Positions 44,640 to 52,426 of a stretch of DNA of 64,000 nucleotides are shown here, one piece after another. The notes under the pieces were generated by a model. That model was not told the DNA's origin, made no database searches, and saw only the letters and a list, made by a program, of their open reading frames with translations. The stretch is taken from NCBI GenBank assembly GCA_035637455.1, contig DASPXE010000098.1:1-64000 (forward strand), read 5' to 3'. Every line of letters starts with the position of its first letter. The stretch's first letter is position 1. This stretch comes from 20CM-4-69-16 sp035637455. GTDB lineage: Bacteria; Gemmatimonadota; Gemmatimonadetes; Gemmatimonadales; GWC2-71-9. The position numbers and the translations under genes are program-made.

Positions 44640-45722
44640 TCAAGTGCGTGGGGCTTCGAGCGACCGGGCCGGCAGGCGCAACGGCCGGGCGTCCGGCGTG
44701 GTGACGGGGAGCGCGGCGCGATCGAAGGCGTCGAGGAACGCCGCCACCGCTCGGGGGTCGAACTGCACCCCCTTCATGTCCTCGAGCTCCTGCATCGCCC
44801 GCTGGACGGAGAGCGCGGGGCGGTACGGCCGCACGCTCGTCATCGCGTCGAACGAGTCCGCCACCGTCACGATGCGGACCTCGAGCGGAATCGCGTCCCC
44901 TTTGAGGCCGTCGGGGAAGCCCTTGCCGTCGAGTCGCTCGTGATGCGAGCGGACGATGGCGAGCGCCGCGGGCGCGTCCCGCATCAGCGGCCCCAGGATG
45001 CGGGCGCCGATGACGGGGTGCTCCATGATGTGCCGGTACTCGGCTTCGCTGAGCTTGCCGGCCTTGTGGAGCACCGCCTCGCTCACCCCGATCTTGCCGA
45101 TATCGTGCAGCTCAGCGCCGAGGGCGATCATGTCGATCGAGTCCAGGCCGAGCTGCAGCTGCCGGCCCATCCCGAGGGCGTAGTTCGCGACCCGGACCGA
45201 GTGGCCGCGGGTGTAGGGGTCCTTTTCTTCGAGAAAATGCACCAGGGCCTGGAGCCGCTCGAGCGACAGCTCTTCGATGCGGTGCGCCTGCTCCTGGACC
45301 CGCTCCTCGAGCTGGTGCTGGTACATCCGGTTCTCCAGGATGAGGCGGCGCTTGTCGAGCGCCTGCATCACGCGCGCCCGCACCTCATCCAGGTGGAACG
45401 GCTTCGCCACGTAGTCAAGCGCGCCCAGCTGGAGGCATGCGACCGCGCTCTCGACCTCGGCCACAGCGGTCACGACGATCATCGCGGTATCCGGCCAGCG
45501 GGCGAGGATCTCCCGCAGCAGCGTGACGCCGTCCATCTGCGGCATCCGCAAGTCGGAGATGACGAGCGGCACGGGGTCGGCGTGCATCCGCTCCAGCGCC
45601 TCGGTGCCGGAGCCCGCCTCCGCGCAGGTGAACCCTTCCCCTTCGAGCAGGCGGATCAGCACGCGTCGCAGGCGCGGTTCGTCGTCCACAACGAGGCATT
45701 TCACGGCATTGGGTTGCGGCAT
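44640..45722 (-). CDS. response regulator with HD-GYP domain (RpfG-like)
   Basis: Receiver domain at about residues 1-125 (LVVDDEPRLRR, phospho-acceptor in LVISDLRMPQMDG, VTAVAEVES, YVAKPFHLDEV), a helical linker, then an HD domain (GHSVRVANYALGMG, ELHDIGKIGV, HPVIGARIL). HD-GYP proteins hydrolyse cyclic di-GMP. The signature HHERLDGKGFPDGLKG has Phe for the canonical Tyr of GYP; the metal ligands His/Asp are kept, so activity is likely but not certain. No cognate kinase is adjacent. It is divergent from metB, with mirrored TACGTT boxes. Confidence 0.92.
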   Translation of the reverse strand: MPQPNAVKCLVVDDEPRLRRVLIRLLEGEGFTCAEAGSGTEALERMHADPVPLVISDLRMPQMDGVTLLREILARWPDTAMIVVTAVAEVESAVACLQLGALDYVAKPFHLDEVRARVMQALDKRRLILENRMYQHQLEERVQEQAHRIEELSLERLQALVHFLEEKDPYTRGHSVRVANYALGMGRQLQLGLDSIDMIALGAELHDIGKIGVSEAVLHKAGKLSEAEYRHIMEHPVIGARILGPLMRDAPAALAIVRSHHERLDGKGFPDGLKGDAIPLEVRIVTVADSFDAMTSVRPYRPALSVQRAMQELEDMKGVQFDPRAVAAFLDAFDRAALPVTTPDARPLRLPARSLEAPRT

Positions 45723-45730
45723 CGGTGCTT

Positions 45731-45736
45731 AACGTA
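45731..45736 (-). promoter_or_regulatory. candidate leaderless -10 box TACGTT for the HD-GYP regulator
   Basis: TACGTT on the minus strand is eight bases before the ATG at 45722 and there is no Shine-Dalgarno sequence. It mirrors the TACGTT box of the divergent metB gene. Confidence 0.45.
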
Positions 45737-45744
45737 AAGGTCGC

Positions 45745-45773
45745 TTGCTCGGCGCGGAAGGCGCCCTTACGTT
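45745..45773 (+). promoter_or_regulatory. promoter of metB: TTGCTC, 17 bp, TACGTT, eight bases to ATG
   Basis: TTGCTC (45745-45750) and TACGTT (45768-45773) are 17 bp apart. The ATG at 45782 follows eight bases later without a ribosome site, suggesting a leaderless or nearly leaderless transcript. Confidence 0.5.
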
Positions 45774-45781
45774 CCCGCTAT

Positions 45782-46954
45782 ATGACCAAGGTATCGACCG
45801 ACGACCTCACTACGCGTTTCGGGACGCGCGCGGTGCACGCCGGGCACATCCCCGATCCGCTGGCGGGCGCCGTCATGACGCCGATTTATCAGACTTCCAC
45901 TTACATCCAAGAGGGCCTCGGCAAACACAAGGGCTACGAGTACGCGCGCACCCGCAACCCGACCCGCGAGGTACTCGAGCGCAACATCGCGGCGCTCGAA
46001 GGCGGCCGCCACGGCTTCGCATTCGCCTCGGGCCTGGCCGCGGTGGATGCCGTGCTCAAGCTGCTGTCGCACGGGGATCACGTCGTGAGCGGCGAGAACG
46101 TATACGGCGGCACGCACCGGCAAATGACTCATATCTGGGCCCGCCACGGGCTGGAATTCAGCTTCGTGGATGCCGCAGACGCCGGCAACGTCGCCGCCGC
46201 CGTGACGCCGCGCACCCGGCTGATCTACGCCGAGACGCCGACCAACCCGATGATGCGGCTGTGCGACCTCCAGGCCGTGGGCGAAATCGCGCGCGACGCG
46301 AATGCGTTGTGCGTGGTGGACAACACGTTCGCGACGCCCTGCTTCCAACGGCCGCTCGAGCTGGGCGCCGACATCGTGCTCCACTCGACCACTAAATACC
46401 TGAACGGCCACAGCGACATGGTCGGCGGAGTGGTGGTCGTGAACTCCGACGACCTCGCCGAGCGGATCGGCTTCATCCAGAACGCGTCGGGCGCCGTGCC
46501 GGGGCCGTTCGACTGCTGGCTCGCGCTCCGCGGCACCAAGACGCTCGCCCTCCGCATGCGGCAGCACGACGCCAACGGCCGCCGCATCGCCGAGTGGCTC
46601 ACCAAGCATCCCAAGGTGCAGCGGGTCTACTACCCTGGCCTGCCCTCCCATCCCCAGCACGAGCTCGCCTGCCGCCAGATGAAGGGCTTCGGCGGCATGA
46701 TCTCGATCGAGCTGGGCTCGGTGGAGCGCGCGCGCCGCTTCGTAGAGCGCACCAAGCTCTTCGCGCTGGCCGAGTCGCTGGGCGGGGTGGAGAGCCTCGT
46801 CGGCCATCCGGCCTCGATGACGCACGCCAGCGTGCCGCCCGAGATGCGGCGCGCGATGGGCCTCACCGACAGCTTGGTGCGACTCTCGGTCGGCATTGAA
46901 GACGTGGACGACCTGATCGCGGACCTGGAGCAGGCGCTGGACGCCGCCGGATGA
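45782..46954 (+). CDS. metB: cystathionine gamma-synthase/lyase-type PLP enzyme
   Basis: Members of the Cys/Met metabolism family join or cleave cystathionine. Visible are TPIYQTSTYIQEG (substrate loop), YEYARTRNPTREVLE (Tyr and Arg of the neighbour subunit), the PLP lysine in LHSTTKYLNGHSDMVGG, and SLGGVESLVGHPASMTHASV. The residues do not decide between synthase, gamma-lyase and O-acetylhomoserine sulfhydrylase; the length of 390 and GGVESL fit the synthase/lyase group. The ATG at 45782 is chosen over an open frame that extends into the promoter. A hairpin element follows the stop. Confidence 0.9.
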   Translation: MTKVSTDDLTTRFGTRAVHAGHIPDPLAGAVMTPIYQTSTYIQEGLGKHKGYEYARTRNPTREVLERNIAALEGGRHGFAFASGLAAVDAVLKLLSHGDHVVSGENVYGGTHRQMTHIWARHGLEFSFVDAADAGNVAAAVTPRTRLIYAETPTNPMMRLCDLQAVGEIARDANALCVVDNTFATPCFQRPLELGADIVLHSTTKYLNGHSDMVGGVVVVNSDDLAERIGFIQNASGAVPGPFDCWLALRGTKTLALRMRQHDANGRRIAEWLTKHPKVQRVYYPGLPSHPQHELACRQMKGFGGMISIELGSVERARRFVERTKLFALAESLGGVESLVGHPASMTHASVPPEMRRAMGLTDSLVRLSVGIEDVDDLIADLEQALDAAG

Positions 46955-46956
46955 GG

Positions 46957-47040
46957 TCGCGGCTGAAGCCGCGGCTCGGCTCTGCCCGTAAACGGGCGCG
47001 CCGCTTCAGCGGCAGTGCCGAGCCGCGAGTTCACTCGCGA
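46957..47040. repeat. hairpin element after metB (GCGGCT-rich arms)
   Basis: The arms at 46957-46980 and 47017-47040 match at 20 of 24 positions, perfectly over the inner 11; a small inner palindrome CCCGTAAACGGG lies in the loop. It stands between metB and the M48 gene. Its arms are less regular than the heptamer elements, so grouping them is uncertain. Confidence 0.6.
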
Positions 47041-47098
47041 AACACCGGAGGACGGGCAACGTAGTGGCGTTTTACCTTATCATCAGCAGGAGCATCGC

Positions 47099-48097
47099 AT
47101 GACTGATCCCACGAGCCTTCCCGCCGCGCGCCCCCGCAGGATCCTCACGCAGATCGCGCCGGTCGCGTGGGAGCACCCGGCGGACCGCGCGGCGCTGCAG
47201 ACGCTGCGCTCCGTCCCCGGCTTCGACGAGGTGGTAAAGAAGATCTACGGGTTCTTCGGCGAGCGGGGGATCCGCTTGCTGTTCCAGGCCGACGCCGTCC
47301 GGGTCGGCCCGACCCAATTTCCCCGCCTGAACCAGCTGTACACCGACGTGGTCACGTCGATGGACTGGCCGGACCGGCCCGAGCTGTTCGTGTCGCAAAC
47401 GCCGTTTGCGAACGCGGGGGCGTTCGGCATGGACAAGCCCTTCATCGTGATCAACTCGGGCACCCTTAAGCTGCTCGACGACGACGAGCTGCGGAACGTG
47501 CTGGGGCACGAGCTGGGGCACGTCATGAGCGGGCACGCGTTGTACCACACGATCCTCGTGCTGATCCTGAACGTCAGCCTCGGGGCGCTGCCGTTTCTCG
47601 CCGGCATCGCGATCCTGCCGATCCAGCTGGCGTTGCTCGAGTGGTTCCGCAAGAGCGAGCTCTCGTCCGACCGGGCCGGCCTGCTCGCGTGCCAGGACCC
47701 GACCGCCTCGCTGCGCGTCAACCTGAAGTTCGCCGGCGGCGGCGACATGTCCCAAATGGACCTGAACGCCTTTCTGGCGCAGGCCAAGGAATACGAGGAG
47801 GCGGGCGGTGCGCTCGACCGGGTGTTCAAGATCCTGGGGGTGCTGGGCCGCTCCCACCCCTTCAACACGGTGCGCGCCGCCGAGCTGCAGCGCTGGATCG
47901 AGCAGGGCAACTACGAGCGCATCCTGGGCGGCGAGTACACCCGGCGCGGTCCGGAGGCCGAGCAGCGGCCGATCGACAAGGACATCGACGAGGCGCGTGA
48001 TCACTACATGAAGGAAGCCAAGGCCGTCGTGAACGACGTGGTGGACACCGCCAAGCGGGCGGCCCAGGCGTTCGCGGAGGCGCTCAAGAAGAAGTGA
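47099..48097 (+). CDS. M48-family zinc metalloprotease
   Basis: The zinc motif is NVLGHELGHVMSGHAL and the third ligand Glu is in KSELSSDRAG, as in HtpX/Ste24-like proteases. Two hydrophobic segments after the zinc motif (TILVLILNVSLGALPFLAGIA region) could enter the membrane, with the rest soluble, and the C-terminus is a charged helix. The native role may be membrane protein quality control, but the substrate is unknown. AGGAG six bases before the ATG supports the start. The stop overlaps purD as GTGA. Confidence 0.9.
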   Translation: MTDPTSLPAARPRRILTQIAPVAWEHPADRAALQTLRSVPGFDEVVKKIYGFFGERGIRLLFQADAVRVGPTQFPRLNQLYTDVVTSMDWPDRPELFVSQTPFANAGAFGMDKPFIVINSGTLKLLDDDELRNVLGHELGHVMSGHALYHTILVLILNVSLGALPFLAGIAILPIQLALLEWFRKSELSSDRAGLLACQDPTASLRVNLKFAGGGDMSQMDLNAFLAQAKEYEEAGGALDRVFKILGVLGRSHPFNTVRAAELQRWIEQGNYERILGGEYTRRGPEAEQRPIDKDIDEARDHYMKEAKAVVNDVVDTAKRAAQAFAEALKKK

Positions 48098-49389
48098 GAG
48101 TCCTGGTCGTCGGCGGGGGCGGCCGCGAGCACGCGCTCTGCTGGGCGCTGAAGCGCGACGCCCCCGAGGCGACCGTGTTCGCCGCCCCCGGCAACCCCGG
48201 CACCGCCCAGCTCGGCACCAATCTGAAGATCGAGGCGGCGGCGGTTGTGAAGGTGGTGGAGGCGGTGCAAGAGCTCCGCATCGATCTCACCGTCATCGGC
48301 CCGGAGGCACCGCTCGCGGCCGGTCTCGCCGACGCCCTCCGGGCCACCGGCCGGCCCGTCTTCGGCCCTGACCGCGCGGCCGCGCGCATCGAGTCCTCCA
48401 AGGCCTTCGCCAAGGACATGATGCGGCGCGCCGGCGTCCCCACGGCCGCGAGCCGGACGTTCGACGCGCTCGACCCCGCCCTCGCCTACATCCGCGGCCA
48501 CGCCGCGCCGCTCGTCGTGAAGGCCTCGGGGCTCGCGGCGGGCAAGGGCGCGGTCGTCTGCGCCACCCGCGACGCAGCCGCCGACACCGCCCGTGCCATG
48601 CTCGCCGAGGGAGCGTTCGGCGACGCGGGGCGCGAGATCGTGGTGGAGGAATTCCTCGAGGGCGAAGAGCTTTCGGTGCTGGCTCTCACCGACGGCGAGC
48701 GGATCCTGGTGCTGCCCGCGGCCCAGGACCACAAGCGCTTGAGGGAGGGTGACGCGGGGCCCAACACCGGCGGGATGGGCGCCTACTGCCCCGTGGGCAT
48801 CGCCACGGGCGCGCTGCTCGACCGGGTGCGCGAGCAGGTGCTCGAGCCGACGATCCGGGAGCTCGCGGCCCAGGGCGCGTGTTACCAGGGCGTGCTGTAC
48901 GCCGGGCTGATGCTTACGGGCGACGGCACCCCCCATGTGCTCGAGTTCAACTGCCGCTTCGGCGATCCGGAGACGCAGGCCCTGCTCCCGGTGCTGCCCG
49001 GCGTGACGCGGCACTTGGTGGAGATCGCGACGGGAGGCTGGCGGCCCGGGCTGACGACGCTCGACGTCACCCGCGCGGCGGTCTCCACGGTGCTCGCCGC
49101 CTCGGGATACCCCGACAAGCCCGAGCGCGGTGCCGCGATCGTCGTGCCGCGCGACGTGGAGCCCGGGACGTTGGTGTTTCACGCGGGCACCGACCGCGAC
49201 CCCGACGGCACGCTGCGGGTGCAGGGCGGCCGGGTGTTCAGCGTCACGGGGTTGGGCGACACGGTGGCCGAGGCCGCCGAGCGGAGCGCCGCCGCCTGCG
49301 AACTGATCGCATTCCAGGGCAAGACCTACCGGCGCGACATCGGCTGGCGGGAGATCAGGAGACAGAGTGCCAGAGCTACCAGAAGTTGA
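48094..49389 (+). CDS. purD: phosphoribosylamine--glycine ligase
   Basis: PurD is the second enzyme of purine synthesis and has an ATP-grasp fold. The N-terminal Rossmann-like motif VLVVGGGGREHALCWAL, the ATP-binding LVVKASGLAAGKGAVVC, EEFLEGEELSVLALTDG, AAQDHKRLREGDAGPNTGGMGAYCP and LEFNCRFGDPETQ are all present. The length of 431 is usual. Start GTG, overlapping the M48 stop. Its last 23 bases overlap the start of mutM; the joint coupling of a purine enzyme to a repair enzyme is probably just compact packing. Confidence 0.95.
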   Translation: MRVLVVGGGGREHALCWALKRDAPEATVFAAPGNPGTAQLGTNLKIEAAAVVKVVEAVQELRIDLTVIGPEAPLAAGLADALRATGRPVFGPDRAAARIESSKAFAKDMMRRAGVPTAASRTFDALDPALAYIRGHAAPLVVKASGLAAGKGAVVCATRDAAADTARAMLAEGAFGDAGREIVVEEFLEGEELSVLALTDGERILVLPAAQDHKRLREGDAGPNTGGMGAYCPVGIATGALLDRVREQVLEPTIRELAAQGACYQGVLYAGLMLTGDGTPHVLEFNCRFGDPETQALLPVLPGVTRHLVEIATGGWRPGLTTLDVTRAAVSTVLAASGYPDKPERGAAIVVPRDVEPGTLVFHAGTDRDPDGTLRVQGGRVFSVTGLGDTVAEAAERSAAACELIAFQGKTYRRDIGWREIRRQSARATRS

Positions 49390-50194
49390 GACGATCGTCC
49401 GGGAGCTCGCCCCGCGGCTCGAGGGCTACCGGATCGCGCGCGCCCGCCTCGCCAAGACGGACGTGCTGCGCCGCGTGTCGAAACCGCGCCTGCTCCGCAC
49501 TCTCCGGGGCAATACCATCGAGGAAGTGATGCGCCGGGCGAAGCACGCGGTGTTCCGGCTGTCGAGCGGCCACCGGCTGATCGTGCAGCCGCGCATGACG
49601 GGCTCGCTCGTCGTGTACGACCGCGCCCTCACCCGCGACGAAACGAAGTACGCGGTGCTCACCTGCACCATCGATGACGGCCGCCTGCTGGTGTACCGCG
49701 ACGTGCGCCGCCTGGGCACGGTGTGGCTGCTGGACGAGAAGGGCTGGGACGCGTACACGAGCCGCCTGGGTCCCGAGCCGCTCGAAGAGACGTTCACCCC
49801 GTTCGTGTTCGCCGAGCGGCTCAACGGAACGCGGACCGCGATCAAGAAGGCGATCATGGATCAGCGCCGCGTCGCCGGAGTCGGGAACATCTACGCGAAC
49901 GAGGCGCTGTTCGAAGCGGGGATCGACCCGTCCAAGCCCACCGACAAACTCTCCTTGGACGAGTTCGCCCGCCTGCACGCGGCCGTGACAGACGTGCTGC
50001 TGCGCGCCGTGGACTCATCGGGGACCACGGTGCGCGATTACCGCACTGGGACGGGTGAGTCCGGGCGGTTCCAGTTCGAGCTGAAGGTATACGGGCGCGG
50101 AGGCGAGCCGTGCGTGCAGTGCAGGCAGCGGCTCGTCACGACGCACACGATCGATCTCAGGGCGACGACGTTCTGCGCGAGGTGCCAGCGCTAG
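49367..50194 (+). CDS. mutM: formamidopyrimidine-DNA glycosylase (Fpg/MutM)
   Basis: Fpg removes oxidised purines such as 8-oxoguanine. The N-terminal Pro nucleophile and Glu are PELPEVETI (GTG start, Met removed); the lysine of the beta-strand finger is in LIVQPRMTGSL, the H2TH region has DQRRVAGVGNIYANEALFEAGI, and the C-terminal zinc finger is CVQC...CARC. At 275 residues it is full length. It overlaps purD at the start and the convergent serine hydrolase by four bases at the end. Confidence 0.96.
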   Translation: MPELPEVETIVRELAPRLEGYRIARARLAKTDVLRRVSKPRLLRTLRGNTIEEVMRRAKHAVFRLSSGHRLIVQPRMTGSLVVYDRALTRDETKYAVLTCTIDDGRLLVYRDVRRLGTVWLLDEKGWDAYTSRLGPEPLEETFTPFVFAERLNGTRTAIKKAIMDQRRVAGVGNIYANEALFEAGIDPSKPTDKLSLDEFARLHAAVTDVLLRAVDSSGTTVRDYRTGTGESGRFQFELKVYGRGGEPCVQCRQRLVTTHTIDLRATTFCARCQR

Positions 50195-51372
50195 CGCCGA
50201 CCAGCGATCAGCTCCAGCGCGGCGTCGATGATGCGCTTGAACCCCTGTGCCGATTCCGCTTCGCGCGCGTCGTGTGTGGTATTGAAGGCGGCAATCACCG
50301 CCGCTTTGGTGCGCGGCTCGAGATAGAAGAACGACCGGAACCCCGCCTGGTGCCCCGTGTGCCCGATGAACCGCACGCCGTCCCGCCACAGCACGAAGAA
50401 GGACAACCCTACTGAATCGCCCGGCGCCTCGCCGTCGGTCGCGAACAGCGGGTGCCACATTTCGTCCAGTGTCGCGCGGGCCAATACGGTGTCGCTCCCT
50501 GCCATGCCGGTCAAGAACGCGACCCACCGCGCGACGTCGCCGAGCGGCGCGTTCCAACCGCCGTTCGGGATCGTGATACCGGGATCGAACTCGCGACCAT
50601 TCGCCACGACCGATTCGCGACCGGCGCTGTCGGACACCACGTCGTAGTTGTTGGATCGCTGATCCGCGAGGTGATACGGCGTAGCGCCGAAGTAGCTGTG
50701 CGTGATCCCGAGCGGCGCCCAGAGGTTCTTGTAGACGTAGCTCTGATAGGGGTCGCCGCTGAGCTGCTCGATGATGCGCGCCAGATAGATGAACCCGGGG
50801 TTCGAATAGCTGTAGCGTGACCCCGGCGCAAAGGCGATCTCCTGGTACGGCATCATCGCCACCAGCTGTTCCCACCGCGTCGGCTCGAACGGCTCCCACG
50901 CTTTCCCCGCCTTGTACGGCCACGTGGGATTTTGAAACCCGGCGGAGTGCGACAGCAGCATCCGGATCGTGACGTCGTCCATGGAGCCGAACGGGTCGTG
51001 CACCTGTCGCAGCTCGGGGATGTAGCGCGTGACGCGGTCGTCGAGCGACAAGCGACGGCGGTCGCGCAGCTGCATGACCGCGACCGCGGTGAGCGTTTTA
51101 GTGATCGAGCCCCAGTGAAAGATGGTTCGCTCGTCCACGCGCTGCCCCAGCGCGCGATCGGCGAAGCCGTACTCGTGGTGCGCCAGCACCCGGCCGTCGC
51201 CCATCACGAGCACGCTCGCGCCCACGACGCTGTCGCCGGCGGCGAAGGCATCGAATGCCCGGATGAAGGCCGGCCACCCGTCCGGGGCGGCCGCGCGCGC
51301 CGGGCGGCGCTGCCCGCGAGCCGGCGCCGCGAGCAGCACGACCAGCGAGAGTCCCGCCACGACGTGCCTCAT
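50191..51372 (-). CDS. secreted serine hydrolase (class C beta-lactamase-like)
   Basis: The three motifs of the penicillin-binding-protein/class C group are present: SITK (HWGSITKTLTAVAV, nucleophile Ser), YSN (SRYSYSNPGFIYL) and HTG (FIGHTGHQAGF). Such proteins are esterases, D-aminopeptidases or beta-lactamases; the substrate cannot be predicted. A signal peptide (RHVVAGLSLVVLLAAPARG) exports it. The ATG overlaps the stop of the phosphoesterase gene as ATGA, making it the last gene of a four-gene operon that begins with the GH29 gene. Confidence 0.88.
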   Translation of the reverse strand: MRHVVAGLSLVVLLAAPARGQRRPARAAAPDGWPAFIRAFDAFAAGDSVVGASVLVMGDGRVLAHHEYGFADRALGQRVDERTIFHWGSITKTLTAVAVMQLRDRRRLSLDDRVTRYIPELRQVHDPFGSMDDVTIRMLLSHSAGFQNPTWPYKAGKAWEPFEPTRWEQLVAMMPYQEIAFAPGSRYSYSNPGFIYLARIIEQLSGDPYQSYVYKNLWAPLGITHSYFGATPYHLADQRSNNYDVVSDSAGRESVVANGREFDPGITIPNGGWNAPLGDVARWVAFLTGMAGSDTVLARATLDEMWHPLFATDGEAPGDSVGLSFFVLWRDGVRFIGHTGHQAGFRSFFYLEPRTKAAVIAAFNTTHDAREAESAQGFKRIIDAALELIAGRR

Positions 51373-51842
51373 AGCGGCACGATCCGCGCCCGGGGCGGAA
51401 TCCCCGGCTCAAGCTCCATGACCCCCACTGACGGCTTGAGATCGAACCGCGGGCGCCCGGCCCCACCCGGATTCAGCACGGTCACGGTCTTGTCCACGAG
51501 CTCGAGCAACGGCTTGTGGGTGTGCCCGTACACGATGATCTCGGCACGTGGGAACGCCTCGTGCAACTTCGCCGGTGTGGGGTGTCCGAACTGGTCACCG
51601 TGCGTCATCACGATCTCGAAGCCGTCCAGCTCGAGGGTCGCGACCTGCGGCAGGCGCGAGCGAAGCTCGGGAGGATCCGCGTTCCCGAATACCGCCGTCA
51701 CGGGCGCGATCGCTTCCAGGTCGATCAGGATCTCAGGCTTGCCCACGTCCCCGCCGTGGAGGATGTGGTCGACTTCGCGGAATACGTCGAACACCTCAGG
51801 TCGGAGCAACCCGTGCGTGTCCGAGATGACGCCCAGCCTCAC
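51369..51842 (-). CDS. YfcE/MJ0936-type metallophosphoesterase
   Basis: A compact calcineurin-like phosphodiesterase with all metal motifs: GVISDTHG, HGGDVGKPEIL, VFGNADPPELR, MTHGDQFGHP and VYGHTHKPLLE. Homologues hydrolyse phosphodiesters in vitro, natural substrate unknown. At 157 residues it lacks additional domains. It overlaps ubiX upstream and the serine hydrolase downstream by four bases each, so it is cotranslated with them. Confidence 0.92.
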   Translation of the reverse strand: MRLGVISDTHGLLRPEVFDVFREVDHILHGGDVGKPEILIDLEAIAPVTAVFGNADPPELRSRLPQVATLELDGFEIVMTHGDQFGHPTPAKLHEAFPRAEIIVYGHTHKPLLELVDKTVTVLNPGGAGRPRFDLKPSVGVMELEPGIPPRARIVPL

Positions 51843-52426
51843 TTCCCTTCCCAGCGCTTGACCAGATTGATCTCAAGCCCGAGGTGGTCGACCACGCGCT
51901 GCACGACGAAGTCGACCAAGTCGGACACCTTCTGTGGCTTGTGGTAGAAGCCGGGCGCCGCCGGAAGCACGATCGCCCCCGCTTCGGTGGCGAGTGTGAG
52001 GTTCCGCAGGTGCACCAGCGACAGCGGCGTCTCGCGCGGCACGAGAATCAGCTGGCGGCGCTCCTTGAGCGTCACGTCCGCGGCCCGCTCGACGAGCGAG
52101 CGGCTCGTGCCGTGCGCGATGGCTGCGACTGTGCCCATCGAGCAGGGACAGATCGCCATCCCGGCGGTCCTGGCCGAGCCCGACGCCGGCTCCGCGCCGC
52201 GATCCGAGTCGTCGAACACGCGTACGCTGGTCCATTCCCCTCCCGTGGCCTTGCGGAGGCCGGCGTCGTCCTTGATGCCGCACTCGGCCTCGATCAGCCG
52301 CCAGCCGTGGCTCGAGATCATGAGCCAGGTGGGGATGTGATGCATCGCGAGCAGCTCGAGCAGGCGGACGCCGTACGGCGCGCCGGAGGCCCCGGTGATG
52401 GCGAGGATGACCGGGAGCTGGGCCAT
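51839..52426 (-). CDS. ubiX: flavin prenyltransferase UbiX
   Basis: UbiX makes the prenylated FMN cofactor used by UbiD decarboxylases. FMN-binding motif AITGASGAPYGVRLLELL, the dimethylallyl phosphate region CPCSMGTVAAIAHGTSRSLVERAADV and LILVPRETPLSLVHLRNL are typical, as is PAAPGFYHKPQ. At 195 residues it is full length. The ATG touches the GH29 stop as TGATG. Its client UbiD is 5 kb away (57142-58620), so the cofactor gene and the enzyme are in different operons here. Confidence 0.96.
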   Translation of the reverse strand: MAQLPVILAITGASGAPYGVRLLELLAMHHIPTWLMISSHGWRLIEAECGIKDDAGLRKATGGEWTSVRVFDDSDRGAEPASGSARTAGMAICPCSMGTVAAIAHGTSRSLVERAADVTLKERRQLILVPRETPLSLVHLRNLTLATEAGAIVLPAAPGFYHKPQKVSDLVDFVVQRVVDHLGLEINLVKRWEGK

